From assembly GCF_021379005.1 (NCBI RefSeq), contig NZ_CP075171.1:4712001-4776000 (forward strand): a stretch of DNA of 64,000 bases, read 5' to 3'. The stretch's first letter is position 1, and the number at the start of each line of letters is the position of its first letter. Under the pieces are notes generated by a model. It was not told the DNA's origin. It ran no database searches and was given only the letters and a program-made list of their open reading frames with translations. The translations under genes and the position numbers were made by a program. Shown here one piece after another: positions 1-8,264 of the stretch. This DNA is from Leptodesmis sichuanensis A121 (GTDB lineage: Bacteria > Cyanobacteriota > Cyanobacteriia > Leptolyngbyales > Leptolyngbyaceae).

Positions 1-126
1 CGAGATGTAGAAACCCATAGAAAACGTTGCGCCAGTAAGTTAGGTTAATCTCTATTATCAGATAGCTCTGGGGCGCGAAATGTCCGCATTCATAAAAGCT
101 GCCGATTTGAGCAACTATATTTCCTT

Positions 127-852
127 ATGCAACTCACTCTCAATCAACTGACCAACCTCACACCCAAAGATGCGGAATTTAGTTCACAAGTTCTGCTTAC
201 CATTGCCCCCGGAAATAGTCTCGTACTGGAGAATGTGAGTTGGCAGGCATTTGAAAAGTTGCTGCTGGATCTGGGAGAAACCCGTGCGGCGCGAGTGACT
301 TACGATCGAGGAATGTTGGAAATTATGGCTCCCTTGCCACGCCATAAGTATTACAAAGAGGCTGTAGGAATTCTGGTTCAGGATCTGGCGGATGAACTCG
401 ATCTGGATTATGAAACGCTGGGGTCTACAACCTGGAAGCGACAGGACGTTTTAGGCGGTATAGAAGCCGATAACTGCTTTTATTTCCAAAACGAACCTCT
501 AATCCGGGGCAAGCTTGATATTGACCTGGCTCACGACCCACCCCCAGATCTGGTGCTTGAGATCGACATTACCAGCAAATCCCTCGATCGCATGGCAGTT
601 TACGCACGACTCGGCATTCCTGAAGTGTGGCGCTATGACAACGGCATATTGAAAATCTACCAATTGCAGGAGCAACAGTATCTGGAAACAGACACCAGTC
701 TCGCTTTCCCCATGTTTCCCGTTCAGGAGATTATCCCCTTCATTGATCAGCACTTGTCGCTGGGTAAAAAAGCCATGCGTCGCGCTTTTCGTGAATGGGT
801 TTGGCAAAGAACTACGGCAGATAGAGAGACTACAGGCGATGCTACAGACTAA
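127..852 (+). CDS. Uma2 family (DUF820) putative endonuclease
   Basis: A 241-residue protein with the family pattern of cyanobacterial Uma2/DUF820 proteins, a PD-(D/E)XK nuclease-like fold. Visible motifs are ADNCFYF (114-120), PDLVLEID (140-147) with K151 just after it, and YARLGIPEVWRYD (159-171). These match the core acidic residues, the lysine and the conserved tail of the fold. The C-terminus (from about 218) is basic. The family is hugely expanded in cyanobacteria and its cellular role is unknown; DNA cleavage is inferred from the fold only. It stands alone on the plus strand, with 110 bp between it and panB that carry a CCCCAAT-type repeat. A second Uma2 gene lies at 61.4-62.2 kb. Confidence 0.85.
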   Translation: MQLTLNQLTNLTPKDAEFSSQVLLTIAPGNSLVLENVSWQAFEKLLLDLGETRAARVTYDRGMLEIMAPLPRHKYYKEAVGILVQDLADELDLDYETLGSTTWKRQDVLGGIEADNCFYFQNEPLIRGKLDIDLAHDPPPDLVLEIDITSKSLDRMAVYARLGIPEVWRYDNGILKIYQLQEQQYLETDTSLAFPMFPVQEIIPFIDQHLSLGKKAMRRAFREWVWQRTTADRETTGDATD

Positions 853-902
853 CTGAGAAAGATATTAAGGATTATGTGAATTCGCTATCCTGGCTATATC
901 CC

Positions 903-957
903 CCCAATTCCTAATTCCTAATCCCCAATCCCCGATCCCTGATCCCCAACCCCTTCC
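903..957. repeat. CCCCAAT-type heptanucleotide tandem repeat
   Basis: Degenerate 7-bp units (CCCCAAT, TCCTAAT, CCCCGAT, CCCTGAT, CCCCAAC) run head to tail just before panB. This is the short tandemly repeated repetitive (STRR) type of sequence known from filamentous cyanobacteria. Related tracts occur near 5640, 51880 and 60510 and inside coaX. Confidence 0.8.
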
Positions 958-961
958 TCCC

Positions 962-1750
962 ATGCCCATCACCACTCAACAATTAATCCGCTTCAAGCAA
1001 GAAGGCCGTGCGATCGCGGCATTAACCGTTTGGGATTATGCGCTGGCCCAAATTTTAGATGAAGCGGGAGTTGATTTACTGCTGGTAGGAGACTCTCTGG
1101 GCATGGCGATCCTGGGATACGATACCACCTTACCCGTAACCCTGGATGAGATGATCCATCATGCCAAGGCTGTCCGGCGGGGCACCAGGCGAGCCTTATT
1201 GGTCGCCGATCTACCGTTTATGACTTATCAGGAAAGTGTAGAGCAGGCATTTCATTCTGCAGGACGACTATTAAAAGAGGCTGGGGTACAGGCTGTTAAG
1301 TTAGAAGGTGGTCATCCGACTGCAATTACAACCGTGGCTCGTCTGGTCGAAGCGGGAATTCCCGTCATGGGTCATGTCGGATTAACCCCTCAATCTGTCC
1401 ACCAGTTGGGTTATCGGCAACAGGGGGGTTCCCAGGAAGCGGGAGAAAAGATCTTATCGCAGGCGATCGCTTTAGAGCAGGCCGGAGTGTTTGCGATCGT
1501 CCTGGAACATATCCCTAGCGACCTGGCCTGTCAGATTACCCAAAAATTGATGATTCCCACAATCGGCATTGGGGCAGGGCCGCACTGTGATGGGCAGGTA
1601 CTTGTCACCTCTGATGTTCTGGGGTTATCGAACCGCCAACCGCCCTTTGCTAAGGTGTATGCAAATTTGCGCGAGGCGATCGCTCAGGCCGTTGGGGAAT
1701 ACACAGCCGAGGTGAGAGCGCGATCGTTTCCAGATCAGCCCCCCTTCTAG
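962..1750 (+). CDS. panB: 3-methyl-2-oxobutanoate hydroxymethyltransferase
   Basis: PanB transfers a hydroxymethyl group from methylene-tetrahydrofolate to 2-oxoisovalerate, giving ketopantoate, the first committed step to pantothenate and CoA. The 262-residue length is normal for the family. The N-terminal barrel motif [19 protein letters not shown] (about 43-61) carries the metal-binding aspartate, and [10 protein letters not shown] (about 180) carries the catalytic glutamate; IGIGAG follows. The ATG start directly follows a repeat tract with no good Shine-Dalgarno sequence. Its TAG stop (1748-1750) directly abuts the stop of the convergent LCP gene (1751-1753), so there is no spacer. A later CoA-pathway gene, coaX, is 50 kb away. 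Confidence 0.95.
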   Translation: MPITTQQLIRFKQEGRAIAALTVWDYALAQILDEAGVDLLLVGDSLGMAILGYDTTLPVTLDEMIHHAKAVRRGTRRALLVADLPFMTYQESVEQAFHSAGRLLKEAGVQAVKLEGGHPTAITTVARLVEAGIPVMGHVGLTPQSVHQLGYRQQGGSQEAGEKILSQAIALEQAGVFAIVLEHIPSDLACQITQKLMIPTIGIGAGPHCDGQVLVTSDVLGLSNRQPPFAKVYANLREAIAQAVGEYTAEVRARSFPDQPPF

Positions 1751-3169
1751 TCAAGGGATTTGCGCTTGCTTTGGTACGGCATCCTGACCCAGTTGTACGG
1801 TTACGTCAGAGTTTAAATCGCCAGTTCCTTCTACCCGAACTTCCCCAAAGCCGAGTACTTTACGGACGGCCTCAGCACTTTCCAGATCTCCCTGTTGGGC
1901 AACGATGCGAGTCACAGTTAACGGTTCCCCATAGGGGTCAGTGACAACGACATTGCTGTAGCCCGCGTGCTGAAGACGTTGCAGGATGTTCTGCGGAGAT
2001 GATCGCTGGGTGCTGTCCTGAATCGAAACTCTTACCTGATTAGGAGCGATGGTCGTGGCCGTTTGAGTTCCCACGTTAAAGTGTTGTGCCATCATTGTTG
2101 GAATGCGATCGCTATCGGCTAACCAATAGCTGGTGCCATAGGTTGCGATGTCACCGTACTGACCTGGCACGATCATCATTTGCATATTGGAACGATCGAT
2201 ATGGGTGGCAAATCCCAGGAGCGCCAGCAGTTCCTCAACCGTAAGATTTGTGTCAATGTGCGATCGAATAATGGACAAAATTTGGGGAAAGCGGGCCAGT
2301 GTTGCTGGATTCAACGCCTGATCAGAGAGGGCACGAAACACCATCTGCTGCCGCTGAATCCGGCCAATGTCTCCCAGCGCATCATGGCGAAAGCGCAGTA
2401 GTTGCAGAACCTGATCTCCATTCAGGTGTTGTTTGCCCGCTTTTAAATTGACATAGAGGTGCTGACTTTCATCGGTGTACTTCATGTCCTTGGGAACGTA
2501 AACCGTCAGACCACCCAGGGCATCTACCAGGGCCTGAACCCCCTGTACGTTAATGGTGATATAGCGATCGATGCCTACCCCTTCCAGTAGTTGGCTCACT
2601 GTTTTAGCACTCAGGGCTGGCCCACCATTGGCATTCGCTTCGTTAATTTTGCCAATTCCATAACCGGGAATCTCCACGCGGGTATCCCGTGGAATTGAGA
2701 GAATCACCATTTTTTTGGTTTCTGGGTTAAACCGAAGCAATAACATCGTATCGGTTAACCCCTCAAAGGAGTTGATCAGAGCATGATAGCCCAGCTTCTG
2801 CACCCGACCTGAATCATCTGCTACATCATTAGACAGGACTTTAGCTCCCAGCACCAGAATATTGACGGGACGGCTGAGATCGGGCAACTGCAGGTTATTA
2901 ACCTTGGAAAGTTCGCCTTTAGAAAATACAGCCGCTTCCTGAGGGGTAAGCTTACGCTGCATCAGAGGGGTACTGGCCATTGTGATGGCTAGCAGTGCTC
3001 CTGCCGTAGCTGACAGCATGGCAACCCCGACCAAGCCGATCGACAGCCATAGCCAGCGATAGGACTTTAGCTTGGGGGCTGGTGGTACTGAGGCTGCTGG
3101 TACTGAAGATTGTGGAATTTCGGGTTCCGAGGGTGGCTGATTTTCGGCGTTCACAGGCGTTCCTAACAT
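1751..3169 (-). CDS. LytR-CpsA-Psr (LCP) family cell-envelope ligase
   Basis: LCP proteins attach glycopolymers to the cell wall outside the plasma membrane. After a Pro-rich cytoplasmic N-terminus there is one membrane helix (about residues 38-63, WLWLSIGLVG onward). The LCP catalytic domain follows, with the LILRFNP-like strand, the Arg-rich motif SIPRDTRVEIPGYG, the KINEANANGG motif and RFRHDALGDIGRIQRQQ. A LytR_C-type domain closes the protein (VRVSIQDSTQ onward). I chose the ATG at 3169. The frame stays open to a TTG at 3214 (487 aa), but that adds only an atypical 15-residue leader. It lies 80 bp downstream of phoX on the same strand. The acceptor and donor polymers in cyanobacteria are not known. 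Confidence 0.88.
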   Translation of the reverse strand: MLGTPVNAENQPPSEPEIPQSSVPAASVPPAPKLKSYRWLWLSIGLVGVAMLSATAGALLAITMASTPLMQRKLTPQEAAVFSKGELSKVNNLQLPDLSRPVNILVLGAKVLSNDVADDSGRVQKLGYHALINSFEGLTDTMLLLRFNPETKKMVILSIPRDTRVEIPGYGIGKINEANANGGPALSAKTVSQLLEGVGIDRYITINVQGVQALVDALGGLTVYVPKDMKYTDESQHLYVNLKAGKQHLNGDQVLQLLRFRHDALGDIGRIQRQQMVFRALSDQALNPATLARFPQILSIIRSHIDTNLTVEELLALLGFATHIDRSNMQMMIVPGQYGDIATYGTSYWLADSDRIPTMMAQHFNVGTQTATTIAPNQVRVSIQDSTQRSSPQNILQRLQHAGYSNVVVTDPYGEPLTVTRIVAQQGDLESAEAVRKVLGFGEVRVEGTGDLNSDVTVQLGQDAVPKQAQIP

Positions 3170-3248
3170 TCCCGGCAGGAAAATGTTAACAACAATTTTC
3201 GGAAACTGACGCAATTTTTGCAGAATTGTGATTCCTGCACTTGAACAA

Positions 3249-5468
3249 TCACAGCGTCAATGTTTGCTGATTGGTACGGCGAATTGCCACGATCGCAGGT
3301 CGGGGCGGATCATTCGGCTGTTTACCTGGCCAGTTAGACCCGATCGGTACCTGGCGGCGTTGCATAAATTCCCGACCATCGGTAGTGCGGATGGCAAACT
3401 CGCGATCGCTGAGGGCCATATTCTGCCGCACCCCGTGCACCTCCCCCGGATGCTGGATTGATAAAAAGAGTGTTTTATGGTCTGGAGTAAAGCAGGGACC
3501 AGTTGTCTCACAGTCCATAGGGCCAGTACCAAATAAACAGACCTGTCCGGCAGCCTTGCCCGATAGCGGCAGATACCAGATGCTGTTATTGCCAAAAATG
3601 CCTCTCAGATTGGAGGGTGTAACGGGAACGCCATTAGCTCGGCGTCCTGCCGGAACGGCCTGATTCAGCTTATCAGACGACATATCATTCACCATCCACA
3701 GGTTGCCTTTCGCATCAAACGCCAGATTGTCTGGATTGGCAAATCCCTGTCCGCCACTGGCGGGTTCGCCTCCAGTCGCAATCATCTGCCAGCGAAAGGT
3801 GGTGGCCGCAGGATGGTTCTGATCCTCGGTGAGGCGCATGATCCAACCGTATTCATAGGCCGTATTGCCATCTGGCCCTTTAAAGATGCGAGCATCAGGA
3901 CTGCCATCTTCCTTACTGATGCCACCTGATGTGAAGGTAATAAACAGAGAACCATCGGGGCCAATTTTCGTATCTTCCGGACGAGCCGTGCAGGTCGCGC
4001 CAGCCGCATTAGCCGCCAGGTGAGCATCAATCAGAATGGCTCCCTGTTGTTCTTGAGGAGTGCCACTGTACAGATCGCCTAGCGTTTTAAATTGCTGCTG
4101 GAAGGCATCAATTTGAGCTGGATCATCTGCTTTAAAGCTGCCGCCTTCAGGACGTTGAGGCAGGGGCAGCATAGCTCCACTGTGGACGGTGGGAGACTGA
4201 GGGGCAACGGGAGTACTGGGAGTGAGGGGAATCCAGCGTCCGCTACCATCGGGCTGAAACTGAGCCACATACAACATCCCGTTGCTCAGGAGTCCAGAAT
4301 TGGCTTTGTCCTTTGGATCACGCACAGGTTCCTGGCTGACAAACTTATACAGGTGGCCGCCCCGGCGATCGCAGCCCGAATAAAACGCTAACGGTTTACC
4401 GGCCTCGACGCGAATGCCAACGGCCTCATGGCGATACCGACCTAGCCAGGTGTGCTTGGTGCCATAGTCGTCGGGATTGGCCGGATCAATTTCAACAATC
4501 CAGCCATACTTATTGCCAGCCAGCCCAAACACATTGCCCAATCCCATCAGTTCTTCATCATTGATACTGAAGGGCCGAGTTTCAGGCCGAAAAGAGGTGC
4601 CATCGGGATACACGGCTTCCGGCACCTGACCTTGAAAGTTCTCTTCAGCACTTAATACCGTTCCCCAGGGGGTTTGGCCTCCGGCGCAGTTTTGCATCGT
4701 GCCGATAATTTTGTCGCCCAGGGAATCTATATACCCCTGACCCTGAGATTTTTGAAAAATGGCTACGGCTGGCCCGGTCGCTTTCAAATACCGTCCGTCT
4801 TCTAGCCCGGAGATGCCTGTAATCCGCCGATCGCCCGGTGCAGGAACATACTGCCACTGTCCATTCGCATTCCGTTTCAGGGAAAGGATGCCAACACCCT
4901 GATCAATCAACGCTTCTCGACAAATGGTGATGATTTTGGCTTTGAGAGGATCGCTGGCAGGCAGTGCATAGGCATTGAGGCCGATCGTATCCTGATTGTT
5001 GCCTGCCTGAAGAGCAGTTTGTATGGCGGTCTTCACCTCATCCAGTGGCAAGGATTTACCGATTACCTGCTGATAAGTTTGCTGCCAGGGAATGGCGCTA
5101 ATGTACTCAAAATTCACGGCCAACCTGGCTGTATCCTGTCCAGTTGGAAAGAATGCCAGGTAATCATTGTTGTAGCCAAAGCGGGAGTCGCCGACCGGAT
5201 CGCCCCAGGCCGCGATGATGTCATAGGTAAACCCTTCCGGTAAGACAAGATCATCCACCACGTTGTAGACGCTGTACTGGGCGATTTGCTGGTCGGTAGT
5301 CAATGCGTCTGTGGCGAGAGGAATAGGGCCTTTGATGGGCTGAAACCCTAAAATTTCCTGCAGGTTGAGAGAGGCAGCAGGGCGGTTGGGAAATTGCAAT
5401 CTGCCACAGGCAACGGTACCTAAGGTGGCTCCCAGAAAAACAAGCAGCTCTCTGCGACTGAGAACCAT
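3249..5468 (-). CDS. phoX: PhoX-family alkaline phosphatase (DUF839)
   Basis: A 739-residue secreted protein of the PhoX/DUF839 family, calcium- and iron-dependent alkaline phosphatases that release phosphate from esters in the periplasm. The N-terminus SRRELLVFLG followed by hydrophobic residues and VACG fits a twin-arginine signal, with a possible lipobox at Cys21. Family landmarks include SAEENFQG, WIVEIDPANPDD, LGRYRHEA, FYSGCDRRGGHLYKF, NPDNLAFDAKGNLW and the C-terminal GPMDCETTGPCFTPD. The upstream region carries a three-unit Pho box (5524-5553), so control by the phosphate regulator SphR/PhoB is likely. PhoX and broader DUF839 members are hard to separate by eye; the Pho box favours phosphatase activity. 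Confidence 0.85.
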   Translation of the reverse strand: MVLSRRELLVFLGATLGTVACGRLQFPNRPAASLNLQEILGFQPIKGPIPLATDALTTDQQIAQYSVYNVVDDLVLPEGFTYDIIAAWGDPVGDSRFGYNNDYLAFFPTGQDTARLAVNFEYISAIPWQQTYQQVIGKSLPLDEVKTAIQTALQAGNNQDTIGLNAYALPASDPLKAKIITICREALIDQGVGILSLKRNANGQWQYVPAPGDRRITGISGLEDGRYLKATGPAVAIFQKSQGQGYIDSLGDKIIGTMQNCAGGQTPWGTVLSAEENFQGQVPEAVYPDGTSFRPETRPFSINDEELMGLGNVFGLAGNKYGWIVEIDPANPDDYGTKHTWLGRYRHEAVGIRVEAGKPLAFYSGCDRRGGHLYKFVSQEPVRDPKDKANSGLLSNGMLYVAQFQPDGSGRWIPLTPSTPVAPQSPTVHSGAMLPLPQRPEGGSFKADDPAQIDAFQQQFKTLGDLYSGTPQEQQGAILIDAHLAANAAGATCTARPEDTKIGPDGSLFITFTSGGISKEDGSPDARIFKGPDGNTAYEYGWIMRLTEDQNHPAATTFRWQMIATGGEPASGGQGFANPDNLAFDAKGNLWMVNDMSSDKLNQAVPAGRRANGVPVTPSNLRGIFGNNSIWYLPLSGKAAGQVCLFGTGPMDCETTGPCFTPDHKTLFLSIQHPGEVHGVRQNMALSDREFAIRTTDGREFMQRRQVPIGSNWPGKQPNDPPRPAIVAIRRTNQQTLTL

Positions 5469-5523
5469 AATCGTGAAGACTTTTTATTAACTCAAAGTTA
5501 TCCACACTGACCTTAGCCCAAAG

Positions 5524-5572
5524 GTTTTAAGAGCAGGTAATGAAAGCGTTAAGATCTTAAGAAACTCTTAAA
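5524..5572 (-). promoter_or_regulatory. Pho box (SphR/PhoB binding site) upstream of phoX
   Basis: Read on the minus strand, three octamers CTTAACGC, CATTACCT and CTTAAAAC occupy 5546-5553, 5535-5542 and 5524-5531, separated by 3-bp spacers. This gives the 11-bp period of the cyanobacterial Pho box (direct repeats like CTTAACCT). Two more degenerate units (TTTAAGAG and CTTAAGAT, 5554-5572) lie just upstream. The site is 55-105 bp before the phoX start codon. Function is inferred. Confidence 0.75.
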
Positions 5573-5664
5573 TTCATACCAACTGACAGCGCTTTTCAGA
5601 TGAGCGAGCTACAGCCTTGAGATTGGGGGATCGGGGTACACCCCATCCCCAATTCCCAGCAGCA

Positions 5665-6381
5665 TCAGGCGATCGCTTTCACGGCAGCCTGGGCTTCACG
5701 GCGTAAGCCTTTGGCAATCCGAAATAGTTCCTGGCCTGTGTGCAGGTAATGCTCGTCGTAGCTACTGGTGAAAAATTCCAACTGTTCGATGCCGTCCCCC
5801 ACCTGATTCAGGCAGTAGAAGAGGTTAGCGGCAACACCTGCGACATTGGGGGGATTAGGCAGCGATCGAAAAATGCGTTCAGCCTGATAGAGCCAATCCT
5901 GGCAATCTTCCAGATAGTCCTGAAAGTCCTGCATCAGTTCATCATCAAAGGGATCGGCGGCCAGATCGTCTACTCGATCGTTGAATGAGTCCAGAATTTT
6001 GTGTAGCAACCGGAGAACCGGAGTGTAAATCTGGTTGATCCATTCCTGGAGTTCTGCATCCGCCTGCCTGCCGGTTTTCTGAGTTCTCCGGTGTCGGGCT
6101 TGGGCCGCTGCGGTGCGTTCCTGTCGGGTCGTTTCACCCACCGAGAACCCAGCCGCTTCTAAATGGGCATGATAGCTGCGCCGCTGGTCATACGCTTGGC
6201 GTTGCTGCGGGTCGCCTAACACCTCATAAGCGGCGTTCAGTCGGGCAATTTTGTCGTGATTTGCGGTACTCCGATTGCTGTCCGGATGAAACAATTTAGC
6301 CAGCCTGCGATAGGCTTGCTTGATCTCAGTTTGAGTCGCCGTTGGACTCACTTCCAGGGTGTGGTAGTAGTCATTCGCCAT
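5665..6381 (-). CDS. J-domain (DnaJ-type) protein
   Basis: A 238-residue protein whose first 70 residues form a J domain with the HPD signature (AKLFHPDSN, about 33-35), the motif that stimulates Hsp70 ATPase. The rest has no zinc finger or G/F region, so it is a type III J protein with an all-helical C-terminal half of unknown partner. A basic stretch follows the J domain (ARHRRTQKTGRQ, about 95-106). The gene stands alone; an 85-bp palindromic element separates it from cysK. An Hsp70-family gene lies at 44.3 kb, but nothing ties the two together. Confidence 0.85.
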   Translation of the reverse strand: MANDYYHTLEVSPTATQTEIKQAYRRLAKLFHPDSNRSTANHDKIARLNAAYEVLGDPQQRQAYDQRRSYHAHLEAAGFSVGETTRQERTAAAQARHRRTQKTGRQADAELQEWINQIYTPVLRLLHKILDSFNDRVDDLAADPFDDELMQDFQDYLEDCQDWLYQAERIFRSLPNPPNVAGVAANLFYCLNQVGDGIEQLEFFTSSYDEHYLHTGQELFRIAKGLRREAQAAVKAIA

Positions 6382-6415
6382 CAGGATCTTGGCTTGAATA
6401 ATTTAGAATCCCTTC

Positions 6416-6500
6416 TGTAGGATGTGTTAGCGCAGCGTCACGCATGATCTTCGGTCTTCAGGCACCGATGCCTTGCAGTTACCGCCTAACACATCCTACA
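6416..6500. repeat. 85-bp palindromic miniature element
   Basis: A perfect 15-bp inverted repeat, TGTAGGATGTGTTAG at 6416-6430 and its complement at 6486-6500, encloses 55 bp that start with CGCAGCGTCACGC. It resembles the widespread cyanobacterial TAGGATGTGTTAG repeat. It fills the spacer between cysK and the J-protein gene. No transposase is present and I see no clear target duplication. Confidence 0.8.
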
Positions 6501-6528
6501 AAATTCGCTGTTGTTTAATCCACATTCC

Positions 6529-7491
6529 TTAGTTCGTTGGCCCTGCTGTCATCAGTTCTGGATCCTGGAATAGGGGAGTGCTCAGGTACCGTTCGCCAAA
6601 GCTGGGCTGAATCATGACAATCAGTTTGCCTTCATTTTCTGGCCGTCGTCCGACCTGCAGGGCGGCATACAGGGCTGCGCCACTGGAAATCCCGGACAGC
6701 AATCCTTCTTCTCGCGCTAACCGACGACCATAGGCGATCGCATCCTCGTCGGACACAGCAATCACTTCATCAATCAGGTTGACGTTTAAGACAGGCGGCA
6801 CAAAACCAGCCCCAATCCCCTGAATTTTGTGCGGCCCCGGACGGCCACCGGACAGCACGGAACTGTTGGAGGGTTCAACGGCGATCGCTTTGAAGGTGGG
6901 CTTGCGTTGCTTGATCACTTCCGAGACTCCAGTGATCGTGCCACCTGTTCCCACTCCTGCCACTAGCATATCCACCTGCCCATTGGTATCGGCCCAAATT
7001 TCTTCAGCCGTCGTTTCCCGATGGATTTTAGGATTAGCCGGATTGCGGAACTGCTGCAGCATATAAGCATTGGGCAGGGCATCGACAATCTTTTGCGCTC
7101 GTTGAATGCAGCCACTCATACCTTCAATGCCCGGAGTCAGTTCCAGTTCTGCCCCATAAGCCCGCAGCATGGCTCTCCGCTCGGCGCTCATGGTCTCTGG
7201 CATGGTCAAAATTAACCGATACCCTTTGGCAGCGGCAGCCATCGCCAGAGCAATTCCGGTATTGCCAGAGGTCGGTTCTACCAATACCGTTTTTTCCGGT
7301 GAAATCAACCCTTCCTGTTCGGCAGCGGTAATCATGCTGATGCCAATCCGGTCTTTCACGGATGAGGAGGGATTCATACTCTCCAGTTTGACGACAATTT
7401 GGGCAACACACCCTTCCGCTTGGGGAATTCGGTTGAGTTGCACCAGCGGGGTATGACCGATGAGATCCGTGATGTTCTGAGCAATCCGCAT
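6529..7491 (-). CDS. cysK: cysteine synthase A (O-acetylserine sulfhydrylase)
   Basis: PLP enzyme that makes L-cysteine from O-acetylserine and sulfide; soluble homodimer. The PLP lysine is K46 in [11 protein letters not shown]; the substrate loop TSGNTG and the phosphate-binding GTGGTITG are present, and the 320-residue length is typical. The serine-binding and C-terminal segments are complete. The next gene upstream on the same strand, 160 bp away, encodes an Rrf2-type regulator, an arrangement that recalls the CymR-CysK regulatory pair of Firmicutes. That functional link is inference. Confidence 0.95.
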   Translation of the reverse strand: MRIAQNITDLIGHTPLVQLNRIPQAEGCVAQIVVKLESMNPSSSVKDRIGISMITAAEQEGLISPEKTVLVEPTSGNTGIALAMAAAAKGYRLILTMPETMSAERRAMLRAYGAELELTPGIEGMSGCIQRAQKIVDALPNAYMLQQFRNPANPKIHRETTAEEIWADTNGQVDMLVAGVGTGGTITGVSEVIKQRKPTFKAIAVEPSNSSVLSGGRPGPHKIQGIGAGFVPPVLNVNLIDEVIAVSDEDAIAYGRRLAREEGLLSGISSGAALYAALQVGRRPENEGKLIVMIQPSFGERYLSTPLFQDPELMTAGPTN

Positions 7492-7650
7492 AATTTGCTG
7501 TCTGGGGAAATAGAAGAATGAACGAAGGAATGAGAATAAATTTAAGGTGAAATTCTTAAATAGGGGCGAGCGGTCGTTCGCCTCTGCAGAAAATCAAACC
7601 ATGTCAAGTTATTTAATTGGTGAGCCGCCAAGATAAGCTGAAGTGAATTT

Positions 7651-8118
7651 TTAAATGTAATACATGATGTCCAGTTGACGGCGGGCATCCCGTTTTTCGC
7701 ACAAATCTTGCAAAGTATACCGCTGCAAAACTGCCTGAGCCGCCTGATGAACTTCATTCCAAAGTTCACTAATGACTGCACTTTCTACGGTTTTCACGGG
7801 AGCATCTTGATCGATCGGCTGAGAATCGGCCCCTTCCAAACAGGTTATGACTTCCAGTAAATTAATCTTCCAGGGTTCCCGCGCTAAGACATAGCCTCCT
7901 CGTGCGCCCCGCTGCGATCGCACCAACCCTCCCCGACGTAACGTGGCCAGCAGTTGCTCCAAATAGCGATCGGGGATGTGCTGCTGTTGAGAAATCTGAC
8001 GAATCTGCAGCGGTTCACCACTATTAAAATGAGATGCCAACTCAATTAAGGCCAGGATTGCATATTCGTTTTTGCAAGAAAGTTCCACAGGTCTATCCAA
8101 ACTGGGTTTTACAGACAT
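7651..8118 (-). CDS. Rrf2-family transcriptional regulator without Fe-S cysteines
   Basis: A 155-residue Rrf2 protein: winged helix-turn-helix at about 10-75 (NEYAILALIELA, IRQISQQQHIPDRYLEQLLATLR) and the RGGLVRSQRGARGGY wing. IscR and NsrR bind a cluster through three cysteines spaced about 5-6 apart after residue 90. Here the only cysteines are near residues 14, 94 and 144, so that cluster is absent. This places it nearer CymR-like sulfur-responsive members. The neighbour downstream is cysK. Likely target: cysteine-metabolism promoters, possibly its own. Confidence 0.85.
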   Translation of the reverse strand: MSVKPSLDRPVELSCKNEYAILALIELASHFNSGEPLQIRQISQQQHIPDRYLEQLLATLRRGGLVRSQRGARGGYVLAREPWKINLLEVITCLEGADSQPIDQDAPVKTVESAVISELWNEVHQAAQAVLQRYTLQDLCEKRDARRQLDIMYYI

Positions 8119-8168
8119 ATATTTAAATCATACTACGGTTTGCCGCTAGGGTTTTGGATACTTTAAGC

Positions 8169-8206
8169 GACTAAAAGAAAAGAGATTCCACCTGAGCGGA
8201 ATCTCT
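8169..8206 (-). terminator. Rho-independent terminator of the porin gene
   Basis: Read on the minus strand, a 9-bp perfect stem AGAGATTCC/GGAATCTCT with an 8-nt loop (8181-8206) is followed by TTTTCTTTT. It lies about 60 bp beyond the stop of the minus-strand porin gene. Confidence 0.8.
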
Positions 8207-8264
8207 GCGCTTGATGTGAGGAGGAATTCAGGATAGAACCGAAATTCTATCCCTAATCCAAAAG

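Noticed and set aside
3228-3663. Plus-strand frames opposite phoX
   Set aside because: Shadows of the phoX coding frame with no domains.
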